Positions 1-6,988 of a stretch of 59,223 bases of DNA are shown in pieces. The notes below the pieces were generated by a model. That model was not told where the DNA came from. It made no database searches and worked only from the letters and a program-made list of their open reading frames with translations. Source of the DNA: Akkermansiaceae bacterium (GTDB lineage Bacteria; Verrucomicrobiota; Verrucomicrobiia; Verrucomicrobiales; Akkermansiaceae); assembly GCA_022510805.1 (NCBI GenBank), contig JAFLSS010000006.1, forward strand, positions 1 through 59,223, given 5' to 3'. The translations under genes and the position numbers were made by a program. Position 1 is the stretch's first letter. Each line of letters opens with the position of its first letter.

Positions 1-33
1 CGCCGCTCCCCCGCCGCTCCCCCGCCGCTCCCC
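1..33. repeat. Three tandem copies of an 11-bp GC-rich unit
   Basis: Three perfect head-to-tail copies of the unit cgccgctcccc lie at the left edge of the window and probably continue beyond it. The repeat borders the AT-rich restriction-modification island. It could be a simple-sequence junction or the end of a longer array. No function can be assigned. Confidence 0.7.
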
Positions 34-91
34 CCTTACGGCGGACACTGAGAAATGCCAAAATTTGCAGAATCCATATTGCAAAAATAGG

Positions 92-119
92 TTGACTAAG
101 TAGCTCTATGTGGTACAAT
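92..119 (+). promoter_or_regulatory. Sigma70-like promoter for the restriction-modification genes
   Basis: A TTGACT box at 92-97 and a TACAAT box at 114-119 are separated by 16 nt. This is a strong vegetative-type promoter on the coding strand of the restriction-modification pair. Transcription would start near 126, leaving a leader of about 110 nt before the endonuclease gene. Confidence 0.55.
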
Positions 120-236
120 GTAGCCACGCTGAAGAAGATTTTAGACTGTGATCAATGAGGATGGCATTGTCATAAGAAAGGAAGCAGAAGTATTTGACAT
201 ATTTGATGCAACAATCAACTGAAACATCTTATTATC

Positions 237-1001
237 ATGAAATATGAGGATTTAATTTTTAAAATTCCGCAAGAGTCGCCAACATATCGTGAAGACTCTG
301 CCTATGTTGTTCAACAGATCACCGCGATTTTAGATTCACGTAAAGCGGCGAATGATAACAAGATTATCATCAATACGAATTTAAAAATGGGCTTGCCGCT
401 CGAAAATATAAATAAGATAGCAGGCCCCATGATAGAAGCGTGGGCCGGTGAAGTTTTTGCAGGAATTCGAGACGATGCGAACAATAAATATCATCTCATC
501 AATGTAGAGGCACAAGAGCGTCTTGGGATGTCGGATGTTATATTACAATTTAGGAAGGGAGACACTGTGTTGACGGGGAATGTTGATGTTAAAGCAACAA
601 CGAATGATATTGCCAATAGCGGGAAAGGGCCGAATATCACATCATTTGCGAGAATCAGAACAGCGTATGTCAAAGACCCTGATTTTATGTTCATCATCCT
701 TTCGATAAAACACCGTGTTTACTCTGAAAGGAACAAAGAAACGGGGCTGGTGGACGGAGTTATGGAAGTGATTGATTATCATGTTTATGATTTGAAATTT
801 ATAAGTGATGCGGACATCAACTATAACCCTGCACTGGGAACGGGACAAATACAAATCAAGGATATTCACTATGTAACATACCAATACAGGACAACATGGG
901 AGATGTGCCGGTTGCTTGATCAAAAGTATTTGCATAGTTCTCGTAGAACGATAGATGATTTTTACAGAGAAGCTACCAAGAATTTATGGATAAAGAGCTA
1001 A
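237..1001 (+). CDS. Type II restriction endonuclease, HincII/EcoRV-like PD-(D/E)xK fold
   Basis: This 254-residue protein is most likely the endonuclease partner of the DNA methyltransferase that overlaps its 3' end by 16 bp. Residues about 98-140 carry a PD-(D/E)xK-type core: 'SDVILQF' supplies the first acidic residue and 'NVDVKAT' the D-x-K pair, followed by 'GPNITSF'. HincII has a similar arrangement (acidic residue, DVK, then PNI-S) and a similar length (about 258 residues), so an EcoRV/HincII-type enzyme is the best family guess. This is inference from motif memory. Base composition is clearly more AT-rich than the flanking chromosome, a sign of horizontal acquisition. There is no obvious ribosome binding site; the start is the first ATG of the frame. 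The recognition sequence cannot be read from the protein. Confidence 0.7.
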   Translation: MKYEDLIFKIPQESPTYREDSAYVVQQITAILDSRKAANDNKIIINTNLKMGLPLENINKIAGPMIEAWAGEVFAGIRDDANNKYHLINVEAQERLGMSDVILQFRKGDTVLTGNVDVKATTNDIANSGKGPNITSFARIRTAYVKDPDFMFIILSIKHRVYSERNKETGLVDGVMEVIDYHVYDLKFISDADINYNPALGTGQIQIKDIHYVTYQYRTTWEMCRLLDQKYLHSSRRTIDDFYREATKNLWIKS

Positions 1002-1906
1002 AAATAATTTGCGGGGATGCAATTGAGGAGATGAAAAAGCTCCCTGATGGGAGTGTGCATTTGATTGTAACGGATCCGCCCTATAATTTAAACAAAGATT
1101 ACGGGAATAATCAGGATAGGCTCGAATTTGAGGACTACCTTAGTTTTTCGCGTCAATGGCTGACAGAGGCAAAACGGGTTCTTGCAGATAATGGTACTAT
1201 CTACGTGTTTATGGGGATGCGCTATATTTCCTATATATATGGCATATTAGAGCAAGAATTGGGTATGACTTTTAATTCATGGATAACATGGTTTTATACG
1301 CAAGGGATAGGGAAAACAAAGGGTTTTTCGCCGCGCCATGATGATATACTCATGTTCACTAAAAGTCCTAAAAATTTTGTCTTTCATTTAGATGAGATTA
1401 GAGTGCCGCAAAAGTATTATCGTTCGGTTAATAATATGCGGGGGGCGAATCCCGGTAATGTATGGGAGTTTTCACACATGCACTATTGCAACAAAAATAG
1501 GAAGCAGCACCCTACTCAAAAGCCGGAAGGGTTATTTGAACGTATGATATTGGCGTCCTCAAATCCCGGCGATACAGTGCTTGACCCATTTGTGGGAAGT
1601 GGGACAGCATTAAGAGTTTGTCAGCAGACGGGTAGGAACGGAATAGGAGTTGATATCAATCCTGAGTATGTTGAAATGACAAGGGGGCGCCTTGCAGAAG
1701 ATTTCACGGGATTTGATAGCATAGATGAACGCATGAAGCGTGTGCCAAACGATTTGAATGATGATCAAATTCGTGAAGACTATATTAGGAAGCATACGGA
1801 ATGGTTTTTAAAAAATCACCCGGATGCGATAGAGGAATTCATGCAGGAGGTATGGCAAAAGTATGAAAGAAAGGTGCAGAGGAGTGGGCAGCTGAGCCTT
1901 TTTTGA
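986..1906 (+). CDS. DNA methyltransferase, beta class (N6-adenine or N4-cytosine)
   Basis: This 306-residue S-adenosylmethionine-dependent DNA methyltransferase would protect host DNA from the overlapping endonuclease. The catalytic motif IV 'VTDPPYNL' is near residue 30 and the AdoMet-binding motif I 'DPFVGSGTAL' near residue 196. This order (IV before I, with the target recognition region between them) defines the beta class, which makes N6-methyladenine or N4-methylcytosine. 'HPTQKPEGLFERMI' just before motif I is typical of the group. The C-terminus ends in 'GQLSLF'. The start codon lies inside the endonuclease gene, so the two are probably translationally coupled. AT-rich like its partner. 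The methylated base and target site are not predictable by eye. Confidence 0.92.
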   Translation: MDKELKIICGDAIEEMKKLPDGSVHLIVTDPPYNLNKDYGNNQDRLEFEDYLSFSRQWLTEAKRVLADNGTIYVFMGMRYISYIYGILEQELGMTFNSWITWFYTQGIGKTKGFSPRHDDILMFTKSPKNFVFHLDEIRVPQKYYRSVNNMRGANPGNVWEFSHMHYCNKNRKQHPTQKPEGLFERMILASSNPGDTVLDPFVGSGTALRVCQQTGRNGIGVDINPEYVEMTRGRLAEDFTGFDSIDERMKRVPNDLNDDQIREDYIRKHTEWFLKNHPDAIEEFMQEVWQKYERKVQRSGQLSLF

Positions 1907-1948
1907 TCTGGTTGAAGAGGGTGTGGCAGCAAATCAGACACGCACAAC

Positions 1949-2392
1949 ATGAAAGCAAATGTAGAAGATATCAGGAAGATAGCGTTGCGCTATCCTCGCT
2001 TCATCCGCTGGAGCGAGGAGGGTAACTGCTTTGTGGGCTCTATCCCGGATTTGAATGGAGAGTGCACGAGTGGTGATACCCCGGAGGAGGTGGCCGCCAA
2101 TCTCAATGACTGCGCAGAGCTCTATGTAGCTACGCATTTGGAGCTGGGGCTCAAGCTGCCCCAGCCTCGCGCATTTGCTGTTTCTCCCTCTACGTATCGA
2201 GAGGCCGGTGCACAGGGGGATATACAGATGCTTCGCCGGAATTTCGGACTGTCGCAGGCTGATTTTGCTAAGATGCTCGGGGTGTCGAAAAATACTATCT
2301 GTCACTGGGAGCAGGGGACGCGCAGGCCTGATGGCGCATCTGCCCGGCTGCTGCAAATTGCGGAGAGATATCCGGGGGCGCTTTTGGGTTGA
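1949..2392 (+). CDS. HicB-like protein with C-terminal XRE helix-turn-helix
   Basis: A 147-residue protein with two parts. Residues about 15-70 resemble a HicB fold: 'IRWSEEGNCFVGSIPDL' followed by 'GDTPEEVAANLNDC'. Residues about 90-140 are an XRE-type helix-turn-helix ('GLSQADFAKMLGVSKNTI'). In HicAB toxin-antitoxin modules, HicB neutralises the HicA RNase and represses its own promoter. Here no hicA-like gene is present on either side, so this is an orphan, either a free-standing regulator or a domesticated antitoxin. It lies 42 nt after the methyltransferase gene but its composition is closer to the chromosome. It might regulate the restriction genes, but nothing in the sequence proves this. 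Confidence 0.75.
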   Translation: MKANVEDIRKIALRYPRFIRWSEEGNCFVGSIPDLNGECTSGDTPEEVAANLNDCAELYVATHLELGLKLPQPRAFAVSPSTYREAGAQGDIQMLRRNFGLSQADFAKMLGVSKNTICHWEQGTRRPDGASARLLQIAERYPGALLG

Positions 2393-2426
2393 GGGGGGCG
2401 CGCAGTTTGGTTTTTTTTCTGCGCCT

Positions 2427-2448
2427 CCCGGGGTGCCGGGGCTTTTTT
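2427..2448 (+). terminator. Intrinsic terminator after the HicB-like gene
   Basis: A 5-bp GC stem (cccgg/ccggg) with a ggtg loop is followed by a run of six T at 2443-2448. It sits between the HicB-like gene and the convergent purA. Confidence 0.6.
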
Positions 2449-2558
2449 ATTTGTAGGCGGTGGGCGGGAAAAGTGAGCCGCCGCTTCTCCCGGGGCGCCG
2501 GGGGTGGCGCGTGGTGGGGAAGCGGCGGGTGTGGGCGGCGCCGTGGGGGAGCGGGGGG

Positions 2559-3842
2559 TTAGACCCGCTCGATGGGGACGATGATGGTTTGCTCTCGATC
2601 CGGGCCGACGCCGACGGAGCCGACGGGGCAGCCGATGATTTCGCCGAAGCGTTTGACGTAGGCGCGGCAGGCTTCGGGGAGGTCTTCCCAGGTGGTGCAG
2701 TGGGTGGTGTCTTGCTGCCAGCCGGGGAGTTCTTCGTAGATGGGGGTGCAGCGCTCCCAGTCCTCGATGAGGGCGGGCGGGTAGTCAAGCACTTGGTCGC
2801 CCAGGCGGTAGGCGGTGCAGATCTTGATGGTGGGCATTTCGTCGAGGCCGTCGAGGTTGGTCATGGCCATTTCGTTGAAGCCGTTGAACATGGAGGAGAA
2901 GCGGAGGACCACGCCATCTGCCCAGCCGCAGCGGCGGGGGCGGCCTGTGGTGGCGCCGAACTCACGGCCGAGGCCGTGCAGGTAGTCCGCGATTTCGGCG
3001 TCTTCTGTGACGAAGGGGCCGGCGCCGACGCGGGTGGTGTAGGCTTTGCACACGCCCACGACTTTGTGGATGCGGGTGGGGGGCACGCCGGAGCCGGTGC
3101 AGCAGCCGCCGGCGCTGGTGTTGGAGCTGGTGACGAAGGGGTAGGTGCCGAAGTCGATGTCCAGCATGGCGCCTTGGGCGCCTTCGAAGAGGATGGTTTT
3201 GCCGGCGTTGATGGCTTTGTTGAGGATGGGGATGGTGTTGGTGATGTGGGGGCGCAGGATGTCTGCGGCGGCCATGACGGCTTGGAGGGTGTCCTGCGGG
3301 TCAGCGGCGGGCCAGCCGAGGCGGCGCAGTTCGTCATTGGCTGTTTGGATGCGGGCTTTGAGGACGGACTCGAGGCGGGCGGGGTCGACAAAGTCGGCCA
3401 TGCGCACGCCGATGCGGCGCGCTTTGTCGGCATAGGTGGGGCCGATGCCTTGTTTGGTGGTGCCGATTTTGTGCTCGCCGAGGGCTTCTTCCTGGGCGGC
3501 GTCGATGTCCTTGTGGATGGGGAGGACGACGTGGGCGCGGTCGGAGAGGAGGAGGTTCTGCGGGGAGATGGAGACGCCGAGATCACGCAGGTAGGAGATT
3601 TCCTGGACGAGGGAGGTGGGGTTGATGACGACGCCGTTGCCGATGATGTTCAGCTTGCCCTGCCAGAGGATGCCGGAGGGGACGAGGTGGAGGACGTATT
3701 TTTTGCCGTGGGCGATGACGGTGTGGCCGGCGTTGCTGCCGCCTTGGCTGCGCACGACGATGTCAGCTGATTCGGTGAGGAAGTCGATGACTTTCCCCTT
3801 GCCCTCATCTCCCCATTGGGAGCCAATCACGAGTGTGTTCAT
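2559..3842 (-). CDS. purA: Adenylosuccinate synthetase
   Basis: PurA joins IMP and aspartate using GTP to make adenylosuccinate, the first committed step from IMP to AMP, in the cytoplasm. The 427-residue length is normal. The N-terminus carries the GTP-binding P-loop region 'GSQWGDEGKGK' and then 'GGSNAGHTV'; 'IGTTKQGIGPTY' and 'TSSNTSAGG' are further family signatures. The gene starts 16 nt after carA ends on the same strand, so the two are probably cotranscribed. A nucleotide-synthesis grouping with carA makes sense because both serve nucleotide supply. Confidence 0.97.
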   Translation of the reverse strand: MNTLVIGSQWGDEGKGKVIDFLTESADIVVRSQGGSNAGHTVIAHGKKYVLHLVPSGILWQGKLNIIGNGVVINPTSLVQEISYLRDLGVSISPQNLLLSDRAHVVLPIHKDIDAAQEEALGEHKIGTTKQGIGPTYADKARRIGVRMADFVDPARLESVLKARIQTANDELRRLGWPAADPQDTLQAVMAAADILRPHITNTIPILNKAINAGKTILFEGAQGAMLDIDFGTYPFVTSSNTSAGGCCTGSGVPPTRIHKVVGVCKAYTTRVGAGPFVTEDAEIADYLHGLGREFGATTGRPRRCGWADGVVLRFSSMFNGFNEMAMTNLDGLDEMPTIKICTAYRLGDQVLDYPPALIEDWERCTPIYEELPGWQQDTTHCTTWEDLPEACRAYVKRFGEIIGCPVGSVGVGPDREQTIIVPIERV

Positions 3843-3858
3843 AAAGAGATATGAGAAA

Positions 3859-5019
3859 TCAGGAGTTTTTGTATTTGCCTGCTTTGAAGTCCTCGATGAG
3901 GCCGATGAACTCGCCGAAGAAGTAGGTGGCGTCCTTGGGGCCCGGGGCGGCTTCGGGGTGGTATTGCACGCAGAAGACGGGGAGCGACTTGTGGCGCAGG
4001 CCTTCCACGGTGCCGTCGTTGAGGTTGATGTGGGTCACCTCGACCTCTGCCGGCAGGCTGTCGGCATCCACAGCGAAGCCGTGGTTTTGGGAGGTGATGG
4101 CGACCTTGCCGGAGCGGAGGTCTTTGACGGGTTGGTTGCCGCCGCGGTGGCCGAATTTGAGTTTGAAGGTGCGGCCGCCGAAGGCGAGGCCGAGGAGCTG
4201 GTGGCCGAGGCAGATGCCGAAGATGGGCAGTTTGCCGAGGAGTTTTTGGAGTTCGGCGTAGATGGCCGGCAGGGCGGAGGGGTCTCCCGGGCCGTTGGAG
4301 AGGAAGATGCCGTCCGGCTGCAGGGCGAGGACCTCTTGGGCGCTGGTGTGGGCGGGGACGACGGTGACGTCGAACCCATCGCGGCGGAGGCAGCGCAGGA
4401 TGTTGCGCTTCACGCCGAAGTCGAATGCGACGATGCGGTAGCGGATGGGGGGGAGCTCGGCGTAGGTGGTGAGGTCACCGGCGGTTTTGTTGGGCAGTTT
4501 CCAGTCCCGGGATTCGCCCTCCCAGTGGTAGGTGGTGGGAGTGGAGACCTCCGACACGAAGTCACTGCCGGCCATGGGCGGGGCAGCCTGGGCGGCCGCG
4601 ACGGCTTGCTCGGCGGTGAGCTCGGTGGTGAGGCAGGCGCGCTGGGCGCCTTTGGTGCGCAGGAGTTTGGTGAGTTTGCGGGTGTCGATGCCCTCAATGC
4701 CGGGGATGCCGTGGCGGGTCATCCAGTCGGGCAGGGATTCGCGGCAGCGCCAATTGGAGTGCAGGCGTGCTACCTCAGCCACGGCGAAGCCGCGGACCTG
4801 TGGGCAGGCGCTTTCGTTGTCCTCATCGCACACGCCGTAATTGCCGATGAGCGGGTAGGTCATCGTGACAATTTGACCGCGGTAGGAGGGGTCGGTGAGC
4901 ACCTCTTGGTAGCCGGTCATGGAAGTGTTAAAACAGGCTTCACCGGTGGTCGTGCCGACAGCACCGAATGAGCGTCCCTCAAATATAGTTCCGTCTTCTA
5001 GCGCGAGAATTGCTTTCAT
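3859..5019 (-). CDS. carA: Carbamoyl-phosphate synthase small (glutaminase) subunit
   Basis: CarA hydrolyses glutamine and channels ammonia to CarB for carbamoyl phosphate, feeding pyrimidine and arginine synthesis. The 386-residue protein has the N-terminal small-subunit domain ('[12 protein letters not shown]', '[11 protein letters not shown]') and a C-terminal class I glutamine amidotransferase domain with the nucleophile in 'GICLGHQLL' and the His/Glu pair in 'QYHPEAAPG'. The start was set at 5019 because '[11 protein letters not shown]' is the usual N-terminus; an in-frame upstream ATG at 5070 adds 17 unconserved residues. No carB lies in the window. Upstream of purA in a likely two-gene operon. 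Confidence 0.97.
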   Translation of the reverse strand: MKAILALEDGTIFEGRSFGAVGTTTGEACFNTSMTGYQEVLTDPSYRGQIVTMTYPLIGNYGVCDEDNESACPQVRGFAVAEVARLHSNWRCRESLPDWMTRHGIPGIEGIDTRKLTKLLRTKGAQRACLTTELTAEQAVAAAQAAPPMAGSDFVSEVSTPTTYHWEGESRDWKLPNKTAGDLTTYAELPPIRYRIVAFDFGVKRNILRCLRRDGFDVTVVPAHTSAQEVLALQPDGIFLSNGPGDPSALPAIYAELQKLLGKLPIFGICLGHQLLGLAFGGRTFKLKFGHRGGNQPVKDLRSGKVAITSQNHGFAVDADSLPAEVEVTHINLNDGTVEGLRHKSLPVFCVQYHPEAAPGPKDATYFFGEFIGLIEDFKAGKYKNS

Positions 5020-5150
5020 CCCAGATACGTTTAGCCGAGGAAGTTTAGCAAAGGCTGGCGCAAATAGCAAGTCAATAATGAGAGGAGGACACGAATTTCG
5101 AAAAAAGTGTCATTATTGATAAAAAAACGTCATTCGGGCGCGCTGATGGC

Positions 5151-5179
5151 TTGCAATGCGGGTGAGGTTGGCGTATAAT
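5151..5179 (+). promoter_or_regulatory. Near-consensus sigma70 promoter
   Basis: TTGCAA at 5151-5156 and a perfect TATAAT at 5174-5179 are spaced by 17 nt. It would drive the ElaB/YqjE-like cassette, with a leader of about 60 nt before the first start codon at 5246. Confidence 0.75.
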
Positions 5180-5245
5180 GACCGCAGGTGAGCGCGGAGG
5201 CGGTGGCGCCTCTGTGAGTTCAATCACGCAATCATACAGCAATTT

Positions 5246-5587
5246 ATGAGCAACGAAAACAATGACCAGATCTTGGGTGGAGCGCCTGCGCCGGCCCCGG
5301 CTCCTACGTGCGACACGCAGAATCGCCTGAAGGCTGCGCGTGATTTTGCGCGCGAGCAGTATGAGAAGATTCGCCGCGTGACGGCGGATCAGGTGGAGAA
5401 TGTGCGCCACTACACGCAGGATGCCCGCCGCCAGATCAACGAGGGGTGGGATGCCACGCGCGCCAAGGCGAAAGACCTGCACAAGGCGGGTGAGGAATAT
5501 GTGAAGGCGAATCCGACGAGCAGTGTGCTCTATGCGCTGGGGGCGGGGGTGATCTTGGGCCTCCTTCTTGGCAGCAGCCGCCGCTGA
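5246..5587 (+). CDS. ElaB/YqjD/DUF883-like membrane-anchored protein
   Basis: A 113-residue protein with a disordered Ala/Pro N-terminus ('GAPAPAPAPT'), a long charged amphipathic helix (residues about 27-85, rich in Arg, Gln and Glu) and a single C-terminal membrane segment ending 'ALGAGVILGLLLGSSRR'. This layout matches the ElaB/YqjD family; E. coli YqjD binds ribosomes at the inner membrane in stationary phase. Whether that role holds here is inference. It is the first of three consecutive genes that mirror the E. coli yqjD-yqjE-yqjK order. Confidence 0.7.
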   Translation: MSNENNDQILGGAPAPAPAPTCDTQNRLKAARDFAREQYEKIRRVTADQVENVRHYTQDARRQINEGWDATRAKAKDLHKAGEEYVKANPTSSVLYALGAGVILGLLLGSSRR

Positions 5588-5676
5588 TGCGCCGGCTGAG
5601 CGGCTGATTGGCCGGGGCTTTTTCAATCCCCCTCCACCTGCACACAGGCACCTCTTCCCACACACGGACACGAGAT

Positions 5677-6114
5677 ATGGCTGACAAGCAAGACTCAGCA
5701 GAGAACCGGCAGCCCACCCTGCGCGAGCAGAGTGGGGCGGTGGTGTCAGATGTGCGCGCGGCGGTGCTGCACTCAGCGCAGCATTTGGAGGCGCTGGGGG
5801 AGCTGCTCCGGCTGGAGCTGCGGGAGTATGGGCGCCGGCAGGTGCGCCGCGTGGTGACCGGGGCGCTGGGGGTGGCACTGCTGCTCTGTGCTTACATCAC
5901 CGGGTGCTTTTGCGTGGTGGTGGAGCTGCAGCCGCTGGTGGGGCTGCGCCTGGCGTTTCTGGCGGTCATCATCTTCAATGCTGTGGTAGGGGGGGTGCTG
6001 CTGCTGGCGGCAGCGCTGCGCAAGCCTGCAAGCTTGGCGCCCACCACGTGTGAGGAAATTAAAAAGGACATCGAATGCGTCAAAATATATCTGAAAGGAA
6101 ACGAGAAATCCTGA
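5677..6114 (+). CDS. YqjE / phage-holin-like inner membrane protein
   Basis: A 145-residue protein: a hydrophilic N-terminus with an amphipathic helix, then two hydrophobic segments (about residues 55-80 and 88-110) flanking a short loop, then a Lys-rich tail. This is the layout of the holin-superfamily YqjE group usually encoded next to YqjD. The start at 5677 ('MADKQDS') is preferred over an in-frame ATG at 5608. Its stop codon overlaps the start of the next gene (TGATG), indicating translational coupling. Exact function unknown; membrane stress adaptation is the usual suggestion for the family. Confidence 0.65.
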   Translation: MADKQDSAENRQPTLREQSGAVVSDVRAAVLHSAQHLEALGELLRLELREYGRRQVRRVVTGALGVALLLCAYITGCFCVVVELQPLVGLRLAFLAVIIFNAVVGGVLLLAAALRKPASLAPTTCEEIKKDIECVKIYLKGNEKS

Positions 6115-6497
6115 TGCGAGTTGCGAAGACCCGCTTGGGAGTGCTGGACGCATGTGATGCCGCCCGGCAGGGAGTGGGCCGCACGTGGTCGCACTTCATG
6201 CTGCCGCGGAGTGTGATGCGCATGGGCGCCATCGCCGGGGGCGGGGTGCTGGGCGTGTGGATATTTCGGCGCATGCTGAGCCGGCCTGTTCCGGCGCTGC
6301 CCTGCGCTGCAGCAGCTGCGCCGGAACCGGCGGCAGGGCGTCGCTCTGCGCTGGGGTATGTGGCGCTGCAGCTTTTTAGTGTGGTGCTGCTGCCGTGGCT
6401 GCGCCGCTGCGTGGTGGGAGGCGAGCTGGGGGAGGCGCTGAAGAGGCGCTGGGAGCCCTCACGCTTGTTTTTCCGGTGGCTGGGGTTGGAGAAATGA
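6114..6497 (+). CDS. Small basic membrane protein, third gene of the YqjDE-like cassette
   Basis: A 127-residue protein rich in Arg and Ala, with hydrophobic segments near residues 38-52 ('MGAIAGGGVLGVWIF') and 80-97 ('LGYVALQLFSVVLLPWL'). It occupies the position of yqjK in the E. coli cassette but I see no firm homology. The ATG at 6114 overlaps the preceding stop codon (TGATG) and is preceded by 'aaaggaaa', so it is preferred over an upstream in-frame ATG at 6075 that would overlap the previous gene by 40 bp. Confidence 0.6.
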   Translation: MRVAKTRLGVLDACDAARQGVGRTWSHFMLPRSVMRMGAIAGGGVLGVWIFRRMLSRPVPALPCAAAAAPEPAAGRRSALGYVALQLFSVVLLPWLRRCVVGGELGEALKRRWEPSRLFFRWLGLEK

Positions 6498-6531
6498 AAG
6501 ATTTTGAGACAATTAACAGTTTGATATCAAG

Positions 6532-6900
6532 GTGATACCTGCTAAATACAATATCGGAGATTCCGACAAGAGACCGTGGGGGAGCTGGGTGGTGCTGGAT
6601 ATGGCGCCGGGGCTGGTGCTCAAGAAGCTGGTGGTGGATCCGGGGCGGCGAATATCGCTGCAGCGGCATGCATACCGCTCAGAGCGCTGGGTGGTGATGC
6701 AGGGGGTGGCGACAGTGCAGCGAGCGGAGGAGCAGCTGGTGCTGCGGCAGGGGGAAGAGGTGGCGATTCCCCAGCATTGCCTGCACCGCCTGAGCAATGA
6801 GAGCACGGAGCCTATCGTGGTGCTTGAGATACAGGTGGGCGGCGTGCTGAGTGAGGATGATATAGTGCGTTTTGATGATGATTTCGGCCGGCATGAGTAA
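6532..6900 (+). CDS. Stand-alone cupin of the mannose-6-phosphate isomerase type II class
   Basis: A 122-residue single cupin barrel. 'RPWGSWVVLD' near the N-terminus, 'ISLQRHAYRSERWVVMQG' and 'LRQGEEVAIPQHCLHRLSN' follow the pattern of the C-terminal phosphomannose isomerase domain of bifunctional GMP/PMI enzymes (polysaccharide precursor synthesis). The metal-binding His/Glu set (H-x5-E in motif 1, H in motif 2) is present. No guanylyltransferase domain is attached. The start is a GTG at 6532. It could be a sugar-phosphate isomerase or an uncharacterised cupin; the family call is firmer than the substrate. Confidence 0.75.
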   Translation: MIPAKYNIGDSDKRPWGSWVVLDMAPGLVLKKLVVDPGRRISLQRHAYRSERWVVMQGVATVQRAEEQLVLRQGEEVAIPQHCLHRLSNESTEPIVVLEIQVGGVLSEDDIVRFDDDFGRHE

Positions 6901-6938
6901 AAAAGAGGCAAATTTTTGGGCGTAGGAGCTGATTTGGC

Positions 6939-6967
6939 TTGCAATCAGCTTGTTTTCACGCCATATT
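6939..6967 (+). promoter_or_regulatory. Promoter for thrS-infC
   Basis: TTGCAA at 6939-6944 and CATATT at 6962-6967, spaced 17 nt. The predicted transcription start near 6974 lies downstream of an in-frame TTG at 6950, which supports the ATG at 6989 as the true thrS start. Confidence 0.55.
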
Positions 6968-6988
6968 CACACGCAGACAAAGAAAGGT

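Noticed and set aside
148-222. 24-codon GTG-started peptide ahead of the restriction endonuclease
   Set aside because: Open but too short, with no ribosome site; could be a control peptide or remnant, but unsupported.
1907-1948. hicA toxin gene next to the HicB-like gene
   Set aside because: The 42-nt gap is too short and no hicA-like frame exists on either side.
2460-3770. Long plus-strand open frame opposite purA (436 codons)
   Set aside because: Its Ala/Gly/Asp/Val-rich product is a codon-bias shadow of purA, which has full family motifs on the other strand.
3616-4971. Plus-strand open frame opposite carA
   Set aside because: Shadow of carA; no domain and composition typical of antisense reading in high-GC DNA.
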